A stretch of DNA of 64,000 nt from positions 141,715 to 205,714 of the forward strand of contig JBKAGX010000006.1 in assembly GCA_046290575.1 (NCBI GenBank). The letters are read 5' to 3'. This document shows positions 25,857 to 34,740 of this stretch, piece by piece (position 1 is the stretch's first letter; the number at the start of each line of letters is the position of its first letter). The translations under genes were made by a program, and so were the position numbers. Source of the DNA: JANQQJ01 sp046290575 (GTDB taxonomy: Bacteria > Pseudomonadota > Alphaproteobacteria > SMXS01). The notes below the pieces were generated by a model. It did not search any database. It was not told the origin of the DNA and saw only the letters and a list, made by a program, of their open reading frames with translations.

Positions 25857-26773
25857 ACGATTTGGATCGCGCGGCCATCGATCTGGAAGAAGCCGGTCCC
25901 CTAATGCGCCAGGCGGCCTATGCCTCCATCGCCGTTGCGCTGATGCTTATCGCTTTCAAGTTCGGGGCGGGCCTCTTCACCAATTCGGTCGCCATTCTGT
26001 CATCGCTGGTCGATTCGGTGCTCGATCTGGTGGCGTCGACCATCAACCTGATCGCCATCCGCCAGGCGCTGCAACCTGCCGACAAACGGCACCGGTTCGG
26101 GCACGGCAAGGCGGAATCGCTGGGGGCGTTGGTACAGGGCGCGATCATCATCGGCTCTGCGGCGTTCGTTCTTTTTGAAGCCGCCTCCCGGCTGATCGTA
26201 CTGGAACCCGTGACAGCGCCCGCCCTCGGTATCGGCGTGATGGGCTTCAGCATCGTCATGACCCTGGGGCTCGTCGCCTATCAGCGCTATGTGATCAAGA
26301 AGACCGGCTCATCCGCTATCAGTGCCGATGCGCTGCACTACAAGGGTGATGTGCTGATCAATCTTAGCGTGATGGTGGCAATCGTGCTGTCCTCCGGCTT
26401 CGGTATTCACTATGCCGACCCGATTTTCGCGATCGGGATCGCGCTTTATCTCGGCTGGGCCGCGGTGCGGATCATTCGGGGGTCGCTGGGTGTGCTGATG
26501 GATCAGGAACTGGGTGACAAGGAACGCGCGACGATCAAAAAAATGGTGCTGGGTGTTAATGGCGTGCGTGATCTTCATGATCTGCGCACGCGGTCATCCG
26601 GTCCACAGGTCTTCATCCAGTTTCATATCGATCTGGAGCGCAATATCAGCCTGCTGGACGCGCATGAGATCTCGGATGATATCGAGGATCTGCTGCTGGA
26701 AAAATACCCCGGTGCAGAAGTCATCATTCATGCGGATCCTGAAGGCATCGATGAGCGGCGGGACGCGTTTTAA
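25841..26773 (+). CDS. Cation diffusion facilitator family transporter
   Basis: 310 residues with about six membrane helices. The CDF signatures are present: SLVDSVLDLVASTINL (TM2 metal site), RFGHGKAESLGALVQG, and ALHYKGDVLINLSV (TM5 site). The C-terminal cytoplasmic metallochaperone-like domain starts at about residue 215 (GVRDLHDLRTRSSGPQVFIQFHIDLE). Such FieF/YiiP-like exporters move Zn2+/Fe2+ out by proton exchange. Start 41 has GGGAGG four bases upstream; ATG 25853, overlapping the pdxH stop as ATGA, is the alternative. Confidence 0.92.
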   Translation: MAVPMNDLDRAAIDLEEAGPLMRQAAYASIAVALMLIAFKFGAGLFTNSVAILSSLVDSVLDLVASTINLIAIRQALQPADKRHRFGHGKAESLGALVQGAIIIGSAAFVLFEAASRLIVLEPVTAPALGIGVMGFSIVMTLGLVAYQRYVIKKTGSSAISADALHYKGDVLINLSVMVAIVLSSGFGIHYADPIFAIGIALYLGWAAVRIIRGSLGVLMDQELGDKERATIKKMVLGVNGVRDLHDLRTRSSGPQVFIQFHIDLERNISLLDAHEISDDIEDLLLEKYPGAEVIIHADPEGIDERRDAF

Positions 26774-26784
26774 GGGGGTTTGTG

Positions 26785-27132
26785 ATGATCACCATCTACG
26801 GCATCAAGAATTGCGACACGGTCAGGAAGGCCCGCAAATGGCTGGAGGCCGAAGGGATCGAGCATCATTTTCACGACTTCCGCGCCGACGGGCTGGACCG
26901 CGCCACGCTGGAAGGCTGGCTGAAGCAGGTCGAGCGCGACGTGCTGATCAACCGGCGCGGCACCACATGGCGCAAGCTGGATGACGCGCAGAAAGAAATT
27001 TCCTCTGACGAAGATGCCATCAGGCTGCTGTTGGAGCATGTCGCCATCATCAAGCGTCCCGTGTTTGATACTGGCGGTCAGATTCTCGTCGGGTTCCGTG
27101 ACGAACAAAAAGCCGCCCTTTCAGCGCCTTAG
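26785..27132 (+). CDS. ArsC/Spx-family reductase-like protein (YffB type)
   Basis: 115 residues. A thioredoxin-like fold begins ITIYGIKNCDTVRKARKWLEAEGI, with a single Cys followed by DTVRKA as in YffB/ArsC proteins. The C-terminal half (NRRGTTWRKL, IKRPVFDTGGQILVGF) matches the family Arg/Pro motif. YffB-type proteins are glutathione-dependent thiol reductase-like rather than proven arsenate reductases. ATG 26785 is chosen over GTG 26782 because AGGGGG lies six bases upstream. Likely in operon with the CDF transporter. Confidence 0.88.
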   Translation: MITIYGIKNCDTVRKARKWLEAEGIEHHFHDFRADGLDRATLEGWLKQVERDVLINRRGTTWRKLDDAQKEISSDEDAIRLLLEHVAIIKRPVFDTGGQILVGFRDEQKAALSAP

Positions 27133-27176
27133 TGTTAGCCTTCTTTCGCGTCTTGTAAGGGCGATGCGAGGAATCC

Positions 27177-28925
27177 ATGACCGAAGACCTGTCTGACCGT
27201 TACGGTCCACTGTTCCGCTGGGTGCTGGCGGGCGCTGGCCTGTTGCAGGGCCTTGGCTACTACATTCTTGTCGAAATGGCCGACGACGCGGTCTCGACGG
27301 CGCTTGTTGCGACTATGGTCTTCCTGCTTGTTGCGCCGCTGTCGTTTCAGTTGAGCTATGGTCTGGGACAGAGAGTCCGGGTGGCCGCGGCAGGCATCGG
27401 CTTTGGGCTGTTGGCGAGCCTGCTCTGGGTCTGGCTGGATATCCGCGTGGATGGGGAATCCGCCAGGCCAGCGTCTGACGAGCACCTGTTCACCTTCATC
27501 TGGACCATGACCGGCGGCGCCTACATCATTCTACCCTTCATCCAGACCTGGCTGAGCGAAGGCGGATTTCGCTTTCCCTATCCGCCGCTGTTCCGGTTCA
27601 GCTGGAACAATATTCTGGTGGCCGCGATTGCCGGCACCTTCCTGGGCGTCTTCTGGCTGGTGCTGTTGCTGTGGTGGTCGCTGTTCGAACTGGTGGGCGT
27701 CAGTTTTTTCTACGACCTCTTTACCGAGCCACTCTTCGCCTGGGCGTTTTCGGGCGGGGTCCTGGGCCTGGGTATTGCCATTGCGCGCGAGAACGACCGG
27801 ATCGTCCCGACGTTCCGTCGGGTCGTGTTGACCCTGTTTCAGGTGTTGGCGCCCGTACTGGCGGTGGCCGCGCTGTTGTTCCTGGTCTTTCTGCCCTTCA
27901 CCGGGCTTGACCCGCTTTGGGAAACCAGGCGTGCGACTCCGATCCTGGTGGCGCTGATGTTTGCGGTTGTCCTGTCCGTCAACGCGGTCATTCAGGACGG
28001 TTCGCTGGACGAGCCGAAAAACCGGGTGATCGCCTGGCTGATCGCAGCCGCCTTGTTGTTGTTGCCGGTCTATGCCGGGCTGGCGTTCTATGCCACCTCG
28101 CTACGCATTGATCAGTACGGGATTACGCCGGACCGCTACATCGCGCGGCTGATCGTGATCGTCGCTGCCGCGCATGTGGTGCTCTATGCCGTTGCGGTCG
28201 CGTTCCGTCGGCTGTCGTGGTCTGACTGGGTCTGCAGGGCCAATCCGGCGCTTGCCGCAATTGTCGCGCTGATCGCATTGCTGTTGCAGACGCCGGTGCT
28301 GGACCCCTACCGCAGCACAGCCAACGATCAGCTTGCGCGCCTGCTGGATGGCCGTGCCGACGCTGAAACGTTCGATTATGCCTTTCTGCACTTCAAGCTG
28401 GGCCAGTCGGGCCGTGAGGCCTTGGCTGATCTGGACAATTTAGACGACCACCCGAATCTGGCGCAGATTAAAGCGGGCCTTGCCGAGGCGCGCGACGCCG
28501 ATTTCTATTATCAGGTGGCGCAGCTTCCTCCATCGACTTCCGAGCAGGCCAGGCAAACGCTGATTCTAAGACCCGAGACTCTGGAGGTCAGCGATGCATT
28601 ATGGAAATCGTTGGAACGTCATTACCGATGGCAGCTTGAACGATGTGCTGAAAAGCAGTTTGACTGCGGTCTTCTGGGGCTCGATACGGACAGCGATGGC
28701 GCGCTCGAATACTTTTTCCTGAACTCCAGTCAGGGCAACAATGTTTTTGCACTTGATGGCGAAGGCAAAGGGAATTTTGTGCCCCGGAGAACAGGGCCCC
28801 TCAACCGCACGCCCTCCGGCGGTGGTGGGCCAACCTTGTGGGATAGCTTCGTCGCTGGGGATTACGAATTGGTGGAACCCCGGCATCTTGATATACGTAT
28901 AGGGGAGGAAGTCCTCTCTTATTGA
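27177..28925 (+). CDS. DUF4153 domain membrane protein
   Basis: 582 residues, start ATG with GAGGAA upstream. The first about 370 residues hold some ten membrane helices (e.g. GLLASLLWVWLDI, NNILVAAIAGTFLGVFWLVLLL, FQVLAPVLAVAALLFLVFLPF), containing the DUF4153 pattern. The C-terminal about 210 residues are soluble (RSTANDQLARLLDGRADAETFDYAFLHFKLG). It is an inner-membrane protein of unknown function; the C-terminal domain is probably extracytoplasmic. No operon partner is certain; the SDR gene begins 13 bases downstream. Confidence 0.8.
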   Translation: MTEDLSDRYGPLFRWVLAGAGLLQGLGYYILVEMADDAVSTALVATMVFLLVAPLSFQLSYGLGQRVRVAAAGIGFGLLASLLWVWLDIRVDGESARPASDEHLFTFIWTMTGGAYIILPFIQTWLSEGGFRFPYPPLFRFSWNNILVAAIAGTFLGVFWLVLLLWWSLFELVGVSFFYDLFTEPLFAWAFSGGVLGLGIAIARENDRIVPTFRRVVLTLFQVLAPVLAVAALLFLVFLPFTGLDPLWETRRATPILVALMFAVVLSVNAVIQDGSLDEPKNRVIAWLIAAALLLLPVYAGLAFYATSLRIDQYGITPDRYIARLIVIVAAAHVVLYAVAVAFRRLSWSDWVCRANPALAAIVALIALLLQTPVLDPYRSTANDQLARLLDGRADAETFDYAFLHFKLGQSGREALADLDNLDDHPNLAQIKAGLAEARDADFYYQVAQLPPSTSEQARQTLILRPETLEVSDALWKSLERHYRWQLERCAEKQFDCGLLGLDTDSDGALEYFFLNSSQGNNVFALDGEGKGNFVPRRTGPLNRTPSGGGGPTLWDSFVAGDYELVEPRHLDIRIGEEVLSY

Positions 28926-28938
28926 GTTTGAAACAGCC

Positions 28939-29682
28939 ATGCCGTCCAACGAGCCGCAAAAGACCCTGATCCTGACCGGCGCCAGCCGGGGCATTGGCCA
29001 TGCGGCGGTCAAGCGCTTTTCCAGCGCGGGCTGGCGGGTGATCACCTGTTCGCGGATGGCGTTTTCCGAAGACTGCCCCTGGGATGGTGGCGAAGAAAAC
29101 CACGTGCAGATCGACTTATCTGACCCGGTCGACCGGGCCCGCGGTATTGAAGATATGCAGGAGCGACTCGAAGGTCACACACTCAATGCGCTGGTCAACA
29201 ATGCCGGCATCTCGCCCAAGCATGAGGGCGGCGGGCGGATGAGCACGCTCGATACCCCGCTAGAGGCCTGGCAACAGGTCTATGAGGTCAATCTGGTGGC
29301 GCCACTGCTGCTGGCGCGCGGGCTGCTGGAGCCGCTGAAGGCCGCCAAGGGCGCCATCGTCAACGTCACCTCTATCGCGGGCAACCGGGTGCATCCCTTC
29401 GCCGGCAGCGCCTATGCCACATCAAAGGCCGCGCTGGCGGCCCTGACCCGCGAAATGGCGGCCGATTTCGGCCCGCATGGCATCCGCGTCAACGCGATTG
29501 CGCCCGGCGAGATCGACACCTCGATCCTGTCGCCGGGTACGGAGAAGATCGTCGAAGGCCTGCCGCTGCACCGGTTGGGCACACCCGAAGAAGTCGCCAA
29601 GGCGATCTATTTCCTGTGTTCGGAACAGGCCAGCTACGTCACTGGCGCCGAGCTTCACGTCAATGGCGGCCAGCACGTTTAA
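28939..29682 (+). CDS. SDR family NAD(P)-dependent oxidoreductase
   Basis: 247 residues. Complete short-chain dehydrogenase: cofactor motif LILTGASRGIGHAAV, NNAGISP, catalytic Ser in VTSIAGN, YATSKAALAALTREM (Tyr-x3-Lys), and C-terminal SYVTGAELHVNGGQHV. The Arg in SRMAF after beta-2 hints at NADPH. Substrate unknown. It lies close after the DUF4153 gene and 11 bases before a small conserved hypothetical gene on the same strand. Confidence 0.9.
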   Translation: MPSNEPQKTLILTGASRGIGHAAVKRFSSAGWRVITCSRMAFSEDCPWDGGEENHVQIDLSDPVDRARGIEDMQERLEGHTLNALVNNAGISPKHEGGGRMSTLDTPLEAWQQVYEVNLVAPLLLARGLLEPLKAAKGAIVNVTSIAGNRVHPFAGSAYATSKAALAALTREMAADFGPHGIRVNAIAPGEIDTSILSPGTEKIVEGLPLHRLGTPEEVAKAIYFLCSEQASYVTGAELHVNGGQHV

Positions 29683-29693
29683 CAGGAATTCCC

Positions 29694-30026
29694 GTGACCA
29701 AAATCAAACTGAACAAGCTGCAGAACCGCACGCTCGCTCTGTTGCAGGAGCTGGCGAAGCATCCTGAAACGGCGATCACGGACGATGCAACGGGTGAAGT
29801 GACCATCGCCCAGCTGCCGCATGCCCATGGCGACCATATGCATATCGGTGAATTCACCGTCTCGAGCCGCGACGCCAGCGGCTTCACCAATCAGGCGGTC
29901 TGGGTTGCGCTGGAACGCAAGGGGCTGGCGCGGGCGAACTTTCCAATTTCAATTACGCTGACGAAAGCCGGCCTTGAGCACGAAACGGGCCTGCTCAAGC
30001 CTATGACCGAAAAATCAGATCACTAG
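29694..30026 (+). CDS. Conserved hypothetical protein with His-rich motif
   Basis: 110 residues starting at GTG with AGGAA upstream; the longer in-frame start at 29616 lies inside the SDR gene and is rejected. An N-terminal basic helix (KIKLNKLQNRTLALLQELAKHPE) is followed by ITDDATGEVTIAQLP and the striking PHAHGDHMHIGEF, which could bind metal. Then come aromatic/charged strands (NQAVWVALERKGLARANFP). I do not recognise a characterised family. Coding is supported by operon position between SDR and crotonase genes and by good ribosome-site spacing. Confidence 0.72.
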   Translation: MTKIKLNKLQNRTLALLQELAKHPETAITDDATGEVTIAQLPHAHGDHMHIGEFTVSSRDASGFTNQAVWVALERKGLARANFPISITLTKAGLEHETGLLKPMTEKSDH

Positions 30027-30045
30027 AGACTTTCAGGGGAACAGA

Positions 30046-30915
30046 ATGACTTACGAAGCGATCAAGACAGAGGTGAAGGACCGTGTCCTGACCATCACGC
30101 TGAACCGGCCGGACCGGCTGAACGCGTTCAATTTCGAAATGCAGCGCGACATGGTCGATGCCTTCACCAAGGTGAATGACGATGACGAGGTCCGCGCGGT
30201 GATTGTGACCGGCGAGGGGCGCGGCTTCTGCGCGGGTGCCGATCTGGGCGCCGGCGGCTCGACCTTCGACGTCAACAAGCGGCCCAGCATCGACGATCCG
30301 GGCCCGGGCGCGCATTGGCGCGACGGCGGTGGCCGCGTGACCCTGGCGATCTTTGAATGCCTGAAGCCTGTCATCGCGGCCTGTAACGGGCCCGCCGTCG
30401 GTATTGGCGCGACGATGCAGCTACCGATGGATATCCGCCTCGCGTCGACCGAAGCGCGTTATGGCTTTGTGTTTGCGCGCCGTGGTCTGGTGATGGAGGC
30501 GTGTTCAAGCTGGTTCCTGCCGCGCTTGGTCGGGATCGAACAGGCCGCCAAATGGGCCTATTCGGGCCGCGTCTTCGAGGCACAAGAAGCGTTCGATGGC
30601 GGGCTGGCATCGGAACTGCTGGCGCCGGATGATCTATTGCCCCGTGCCAACGAAATTGCGGCTGAGATTGCCGAGAACACATCGGCGGTTTCGGTAGCGC
30701 TGATGCGGCAGATGATGTGGCGCATGCTGGGCGAATCCCATCCAATGGATGCACACCGGGTCGACAGCCGGGGCATTGCCACGCTGGGCGCTATGGCTGA
30801 TGCGAAGGAGGGCGTTGAAAGCTTCCTTGAAAAACGCCCGGCAGACTTCAAGCTAAAGCCGTCTGAAGACATGCCCGGCTGGTTCCCCTGGTGGGACGAG
30901 CCCCGCTTCGGCTAG
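30046..30915 (+). CDS. Enoyl-CoA hydratase/isomerase (crotonase) family protein
   Basis: 289 residues. Crotonase fold with ITLNRPDRLNAFN, the oxyanion-hole segments AVIVTGEGRGFCAGADLG and ACNGPAVGIGATMQLPMDIRLAST, and the later Glu-containing FVFARRGLVMEACSSWFLPRLVG. It hydrates or isomerises enoyl-CoA thioesters in fatty-acid degradation. A C-terminal extension (KLKPSEDMPGWFPWWDEPRF) is somewhat longer than in canonical EchA. ATG with AGGGGAA upstream. Confidence 0.9.
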   Translation: MTYEAIKTEVKDRVLTITLNRPDRLNAFNFEMQRDMVDAFTKVNDDDEVRAVIVTGEGRGFCAGADLGAGGSTFDVNKRPSIDDPGPGAHWRDGGGRVTLAIFECLKPVIAACNGPAVGIGATMQLPMDIRLASTEARYGFVFARRGLVMEACSSWFLPRLVGIEQAAKWAYSGRVFEAQEAFDGGLASELLAPDDLLPRANEIAAEIAENTSAVSVALMRQMMWRMLGESHPMDAHRVDSRGIATLGAMADAKEGVESFLEKRPADFKLKPSEDMPGWFPWWDEPRFG

Positions 30916-30939
30916 GCGCCGGGCCGGTACAGCACCGTC

Positions 30940-31407
30940 ATGGACCTGAAGATCAAACAAGACCATCTTCAGGGCGCCGCCATTATTGCGCTGCTACAGC
31001 GGCACCTGGATTATGCACATGAGGTGACTCCGGCGGAGAGCATCCATGCGCTTGATCTGGACGGTCTGCGGGCACCCGATGTGACGTTCTGGTCGGTCTG
31101 GTCGGACAGCGTTCTGGTCGGGTGCGGAGCGCTCAGGGAACTTGATCCCCGGCATGCAGAGATCAAGTCCATGCACACCGCTGAAGAGGCGCGTCGTCAA
31201 GGGGTTGGATCGGCAATCCTCGATCACATCATCGGGATCGCACGGCAACGGGGCTATATCAGGCTTAGTCTCGAGACCGGCACACAAGAGGCATTTGCAC
31301 CGGCACGCGCGCTCTATCGACGACATGGTTTTGAGGATTGTGGGCCGTTTGGCGACTATCACGCCGACCCGAACAGCGCCTATATGACGCGGATTCTTGA
31401 GACTTAG
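30940..31407 (+). CDS. GNAT family N-acetyltransferase
   Basis: 155 residues. The acetyl-CoA-binding motif A is clear in HTAEEARRQGVGSAILDHIIGIARQRGY (R/QxxGxG/A). Preceding strands VLVGCGALRELDPRHAEIKSM and the following LETGTQEAFAPARALYRRHGFEDC fit the YedL/PhnO-like group. It transfers an acetyl group to an amine of unknown identity. Its stop overlaps the convergent nadC stop by four bases. Confidence 0.9.
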   Translation: MDLKIKQDHLQGAAIIALLQRHLDYAHEVTPAESIHALDLDGLRAPDVTFWSVWSDSVLVGCGALRELDPRHAEIKSMHTAEEARRQGVGSAILDHIIGIARQRGYIRLSLETGTQEAFAPARALYRRHGFEDCGPFGDYHADPNSAYMTRILET

Positions 31408-32252
31408 ACCACAGCCTCGAAATCCATACCGATGTCGATGGCGGGGGACGACTGGGTCAGCCGCCCGACGGAGATGAAGTCGACGCCGGTTTCGGCGATG
31501 CCGCGGATGGTATCGAGCCGTACACCGCCGGAGGCTTCCAGCGGGATTCGTCCATCTGTAAGCGCGACGGCTTCACGCAACTGGTCAAGGCTCATATTAT
31601 CGAGCAGGAGGCTGTCGGCGCCCGCCACCAGCGCCTCGCGCACCTGATTGAGCGTGTCGCACTCCACCTGGACCGTCAAATCCGTCTGCGCGCGACAGGC
31701 GTTGATCGCGGCTGTAACCCCACCGGCGACAGCAATATGGTTGTCCTTGATCATCACGGCGTCGTAGAGGCCCATGCGGTGATTGGTCCCGCCGCCCATC
31801 TTGACCGCATATTTCTCCAGTGTCCGCAGGCCCGGGATGGTCTTGCGCGTATCGAGCACCTTGGCCTTCGTACCCGCAATGGCGGCCACGTAGATGCTGG
31901 TCTGTGTCGCGATTCCGGACAGGTGCTGCAGGATATTGAGGGCCGACCGCTCCGCGGTCAAAAGCGCGCGGGCAGGGGCCTCGATGATTGCGATGGACGC
32001 ACCTGTGGTCAGGTGATCACCATCCGTTGCCGTAGCAGAAATCGTTGCGTCCGGCGCCAGACGCTCAATGATCGCGGCGGCTATCGGCAGTCCGGCGAGT
32101 ACCAGGTTTTCGCGGGCACCCATGCTGGCGCGAAACCGTGCGTTTGCCGGGATCGTGGCTTCAGCGGTCACATCGCCGCTGCCGACATCCTCAGCCAGCG
32201 TGCGGGTGATGAAGTCGTCCAGCGCCTCAGGCGGAAGCGGCTGCGGCATCAC
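31404..32252 (-). CDS. nadC: Nicotinate-nucleotide pyrophosphorylase (carboxylating)
   Basis: 282 residues. The QAPRTase motifs are present: EDVGSGDVTAEATIP, ERSALNILQHLSGIAT, VLDTRKTIPGLRTLEKYAVKMGGGTNHRMGLYDAVMIKDNHI and the phosphate-binding LEASGGVRLDTI near the C-terminus. It makes nicotinate mononucleotide from quinolinate and PRPP. Overlaps the upstream nadA gene by 26 bases, so translation is coupled. With nadA and nadE (62245) the window holds much of de novo NAD synthesis; L-aspartate oxidase (nadB) is not here. Confidence 0.96.
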   Translation of the reverse strand: MMPQPLPPEALDDFITRTLAEDVGSGDVTAEATIPANARFRASMGARENLVLAGLPIAAAIIERLAPDATISATATDGDHLTTGASIAIIEAPARALLTAERSALNILQHLSGIATQTSIYVAAIAGTKAKVLDTRKTIPGLRTLEKYAVKMGGGTNHRMGLYDAVMIKDNHIAVAGGVTAAINACRAQTDLTVQVECDTLNQVREALVAGADSLLLDNMSLDQLREAVALTDGRIPLEASGGVRLDTIRGIAETGVDFISVGRLTQSSPAIDIGMDFEAVV

Positions 32253-33261
32253 GGATGGGTTTGGCGGGTGGTGACATGTCGAGCATCCGTTGTACCGAAT
32301 CCAGCGCCTGGAGGCGGATATCCTCGGGTACCTCCACCTGCGGTGCCAGATTGGCCAGGCACAGGTAGAGCTTCTGCATCGTGTTCAGTTCCATGAACGG
32401 GCAGTTGTTGCAGTTGCATTCCCCATCCGCGCCCGGGGCGCCGATGAAGGTCTTGCCCGGGGCCAGCTTTTCCATCTGATGGATGATATGCGGCTCCGTC
32501 GCGATGATGATGGTCTGGGCATCGGTCTCGGTGACGAATTTCAGGATCGACGAGGTCGAGCCGACGTGGTCTGCATGGGCCAAAATGGCTTCCGGGCACT
32601 CCGGGTGCGCTGTCACAGGAGCGTCCGGATTTTCGGCCATCACCTTGATCAGCTCGCGCTCTGAAAACTGTTCATGGACGATGCAGCTGCCGGGCCACAG
32701 GGTCATCTCCCGGCCGGTTTTGCGCGCCAGATAGGCGCCCAGATGCCGGTCCGGTGCAAACAGGATCGGCGTGCCTTCGGGGATCTGTTCGACAATCGCC
32801 TGCGCATTGGTGGATGTCACGATGATGTCGCTGAGCGCCTTCACCTCGGCAGAACAATTGATATAGGTCAGCGACACATGGTCCGGATGTTCTTCGCGGA
32901 ACTTCGCGAACTGGTCCGGCGGGCAGGAATCTTCCAGGCTGCAGCCGGCGGCCATATCCGGCAGCACGACGATCTTTTCCGGGCTCAAAATTTTAGCGGT
33001 TTCGGCCATGAAGCGCACGCCGCAAAACGCGATCACGTCGGCATCCGTGTTGGCGGCTTTGCGCGACAGGTCCAGTGAATCGCCCACAAAGTCGGCGATA
33101 TCCTGAATCTCAGGATCCTGATAGTAGTGCGCCAGAATGACCGCATTGCGCTCCTTGCGCAGCCGGTCAATTTCGGCGGCCAGATCGATAAACGGATCGA
33201 TCTCGGTGACATTCATGGGCTCAAGGTTTGCCTTGGGCCGGTCGAGCGTGGTTGTGTTCAT
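32227..33261 (-). CDS. nadA: Quinolinate synthase
   Basis: 344 residues. 4Fe-4S cluster Cys positions are seen in FCGVRFMAETAKIL, in MAAGCSLEDSCPPDQF, and in GECNCNNCPFMELNT near the C-terminus. Substrate motifs NAVILAHYYQDPEIQ and HPECPEAILAHADHVGSTSSI are intact. It condenses iminoaspartate with dihydroxyacetone phosphate to quinolinate. ATG 33261 is preferred (GGGGA four bases upstream) over 33288. Translationally coupled to nadC. Confidence 0.96.
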   Translation of the reverse strand: MNTTTLDRPKANLEPMNVTEIDPFIDLAAEIDRLRKERNAVILAHYYQDPEIQDIADFVGDSLDLSRKAANTDADVIAFCGVRFMAETAKILSPEKIVVLPDMAAGCSLEDSCPPDQFAKFREEHPDHVSLTYINCSAEVKALSDIIVTSTNAQAIVEQIPEGTPILFAPDRHLGAYLARKTGREMTLWPGSCIVHEQFSERELIKVMAENPDAPVTAHPECPEAILAHADHVGSTSSILKFVTETDAQTIIIATEPHIIHQMEKLAPGKTFIGAPGADGECNCNNCPFMELNTMQKLYLCLANLAPQVEVPEDIRLQALDSVQRMLDMSPPAKPIRDAAAASA

Positions 33262-33372
33262 CTCGTCCCCTGGAGCAACACGCCCCATCGTTACGTCGTT
33301 GGTAACTTTGCATCTTGGGTATGGAGCGGCGATTCACAAGGTTTTTCGGCTGCAAAGCTGAGTTGCGCGGGC

Positions 33373-34740
33373 TTAAACCTCTGTTTTCTCAATCTCATCC
33401 AGCGCGGCGCTGAACCGGTCAAACAGGCTGTCGATCTGGTCTTCGGTGATGATCAGCGGCGGGCACAGCGCGATCACGTCGCCGATGGCGCGCACCATCA
33501 GGCCATGCCGCTGGCAGGCTTCCAGGGTCTTCAGGCCAATGATGCGCTTGGGATCGAACGCCTTTTTGGTCGCCTTGTCCTCGACCAGTTCAACGCCGCC
33601 CATCAGCCCCGCGCCCAGCCGCGCTTCGCCCACCAGCGGGTGGTCGGCAAAAGTGGCGAGCCGTTCCTGAAAACCAGGAATGATGCTGCGGACATGGTCG
33701 AGAATGTTGCGTTCTTCGTAGATTTCCAGGGTGCGCAGGGCGACGGCGGCACAAACCGGATGGCCGGCATAAGTGTTGCCGTGACCCAGGCTGCCGATCT
33801 TGGTTGACTGGTCGATCATCGCGTCATGCATATAGGACGGCACCGTCACCGCACCGATCGGCAGATAGGCGGACGAAAGCGCCTTGGCGCAGGTGATCAT
33901 GTCCGGCTGCATGTCATAGGTCTGGCAGCCCCAGTAATTGCCGGTGCGCTGAAAGCCGGTGATGACTTCGTCGGCGACCAGCAGGACGTCATATTTCTTC
34001 AGCACCGCCTGGATTTTCGGGAAATAGGTTTCTGGCGGAATGATCAGCCCGCCCGCGCACTGCACCGGCTCGGCGAACATCGCGGCGACCGTCTCCGGCC
34101 CGGCCCGCAGGATCAGCTGTTCGAGCATCTCCGCCATGCGGGTCGCGAAATCCTCGTGGCTCTCGTCTGCTTCAGCCACGCGGTAATGATGCGGGCATTC
34201 GGTGTGCAGGAAGCCGGGCAGGGGCACGTCCCAGTCCGTGTGGTTGATCGGCAGGCCGCCGACGCTGGCGGAGGCAACCGTCACCCCGTGATAGGCCTTC
34301 ATGCGGCCGATAATCTTCTTCTTCTCCGGCCGGCCAATGGCGTTGTTGTAGTACCAGATCAGCTTGATCGCCGTGTCGTTGGCGCCTGAGCCGGAGCCGA
34401 CGAAGAACACCCGCGCGGTATCAATCGGCGAGAGCTCTTTCAGTTTCTCCGCCAGCGCGATCACCGGCTCATGGCTGCGGCCCAGGAACAGATGGCTGAA
34501 GGACAGCTTTTCCATCTGCTCGGTGGCGGCCTTAACCAACTCTTTCTCGCCATAGCCCAGCGCGGTGCACCACAGGCCGGCCACACCTTCGAGGTACTCT
34601 TTGCCCTCTGAATCATAGAGGTAACAGCCCTCGCCGCGGTCCAGCACCAGCGGGCCGACCTCCCGGTGCCGGTCCAGATTGGTGTAGGGGTGGATGACGC
34701 TTTCGATGTCGCGCGCTTCGAGGGAATTGGGGTTCAGCAT
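33373..34740 (-). CDS. Class III aminotransferase (omega-aminotransferase)
   Basis: 455 residues. PLP enzyme: GSGSGANDTAIKLIWYYNNAIGRPEKKKI (phosphate cup), YHGVTVASASVGGLP, LLVADEVITGFQRTG, the Schiff-base Lys in ITCAKALSSAYLPIGAV, and GSLGHGNTYAGHPVCAAVAL. This subgroup moves amino groups from diverse amines to pyruvate or 2-oxoglutarate. Starts at ATG sharing one base with the stop of the upstream MBL hydrolase (TGATG), so the two are coupled. Confidence 0.92.
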   Translation of the reverse strand: MLNPNSLEARDIESVIHPYTNLDRHREVGPLVLDRGEGCYLYDSEGKEYLEGVAGLWCTALGYGEKELVKAATEQMEKLSFSHLFLGRSHEPVIALAEKLKELSPIDTARVFFVGSGSGANDTAIKLIWYYNNAIGRPEKKKIIGRMKAYHGVTVASASVGGLPINHTDWDVPLPGFLHTECPHHYRVAEADESHEDFATRMAEMLEQLILRAGPETVAAMFAEPVQCAGGLIIPPETYFPKIQAVLKKYDVLLVADEVITGFQRTGNYWGCQTYDMQPDMITCAKALSSAYLPIGAVTVPSYMHDAMIDQSTKIGSLGHGNTYAGHPVCAAVALRTLEIYEERNILDHVRSIIPGFQERLATFADHPLVGEARLGAGLMGGVELVEDKATKKAFDPKRIIGLKTLEACQRHGLMVRAIGDVIALCPPLIITEDQIDSLFDRFSAALDEIEKTEV

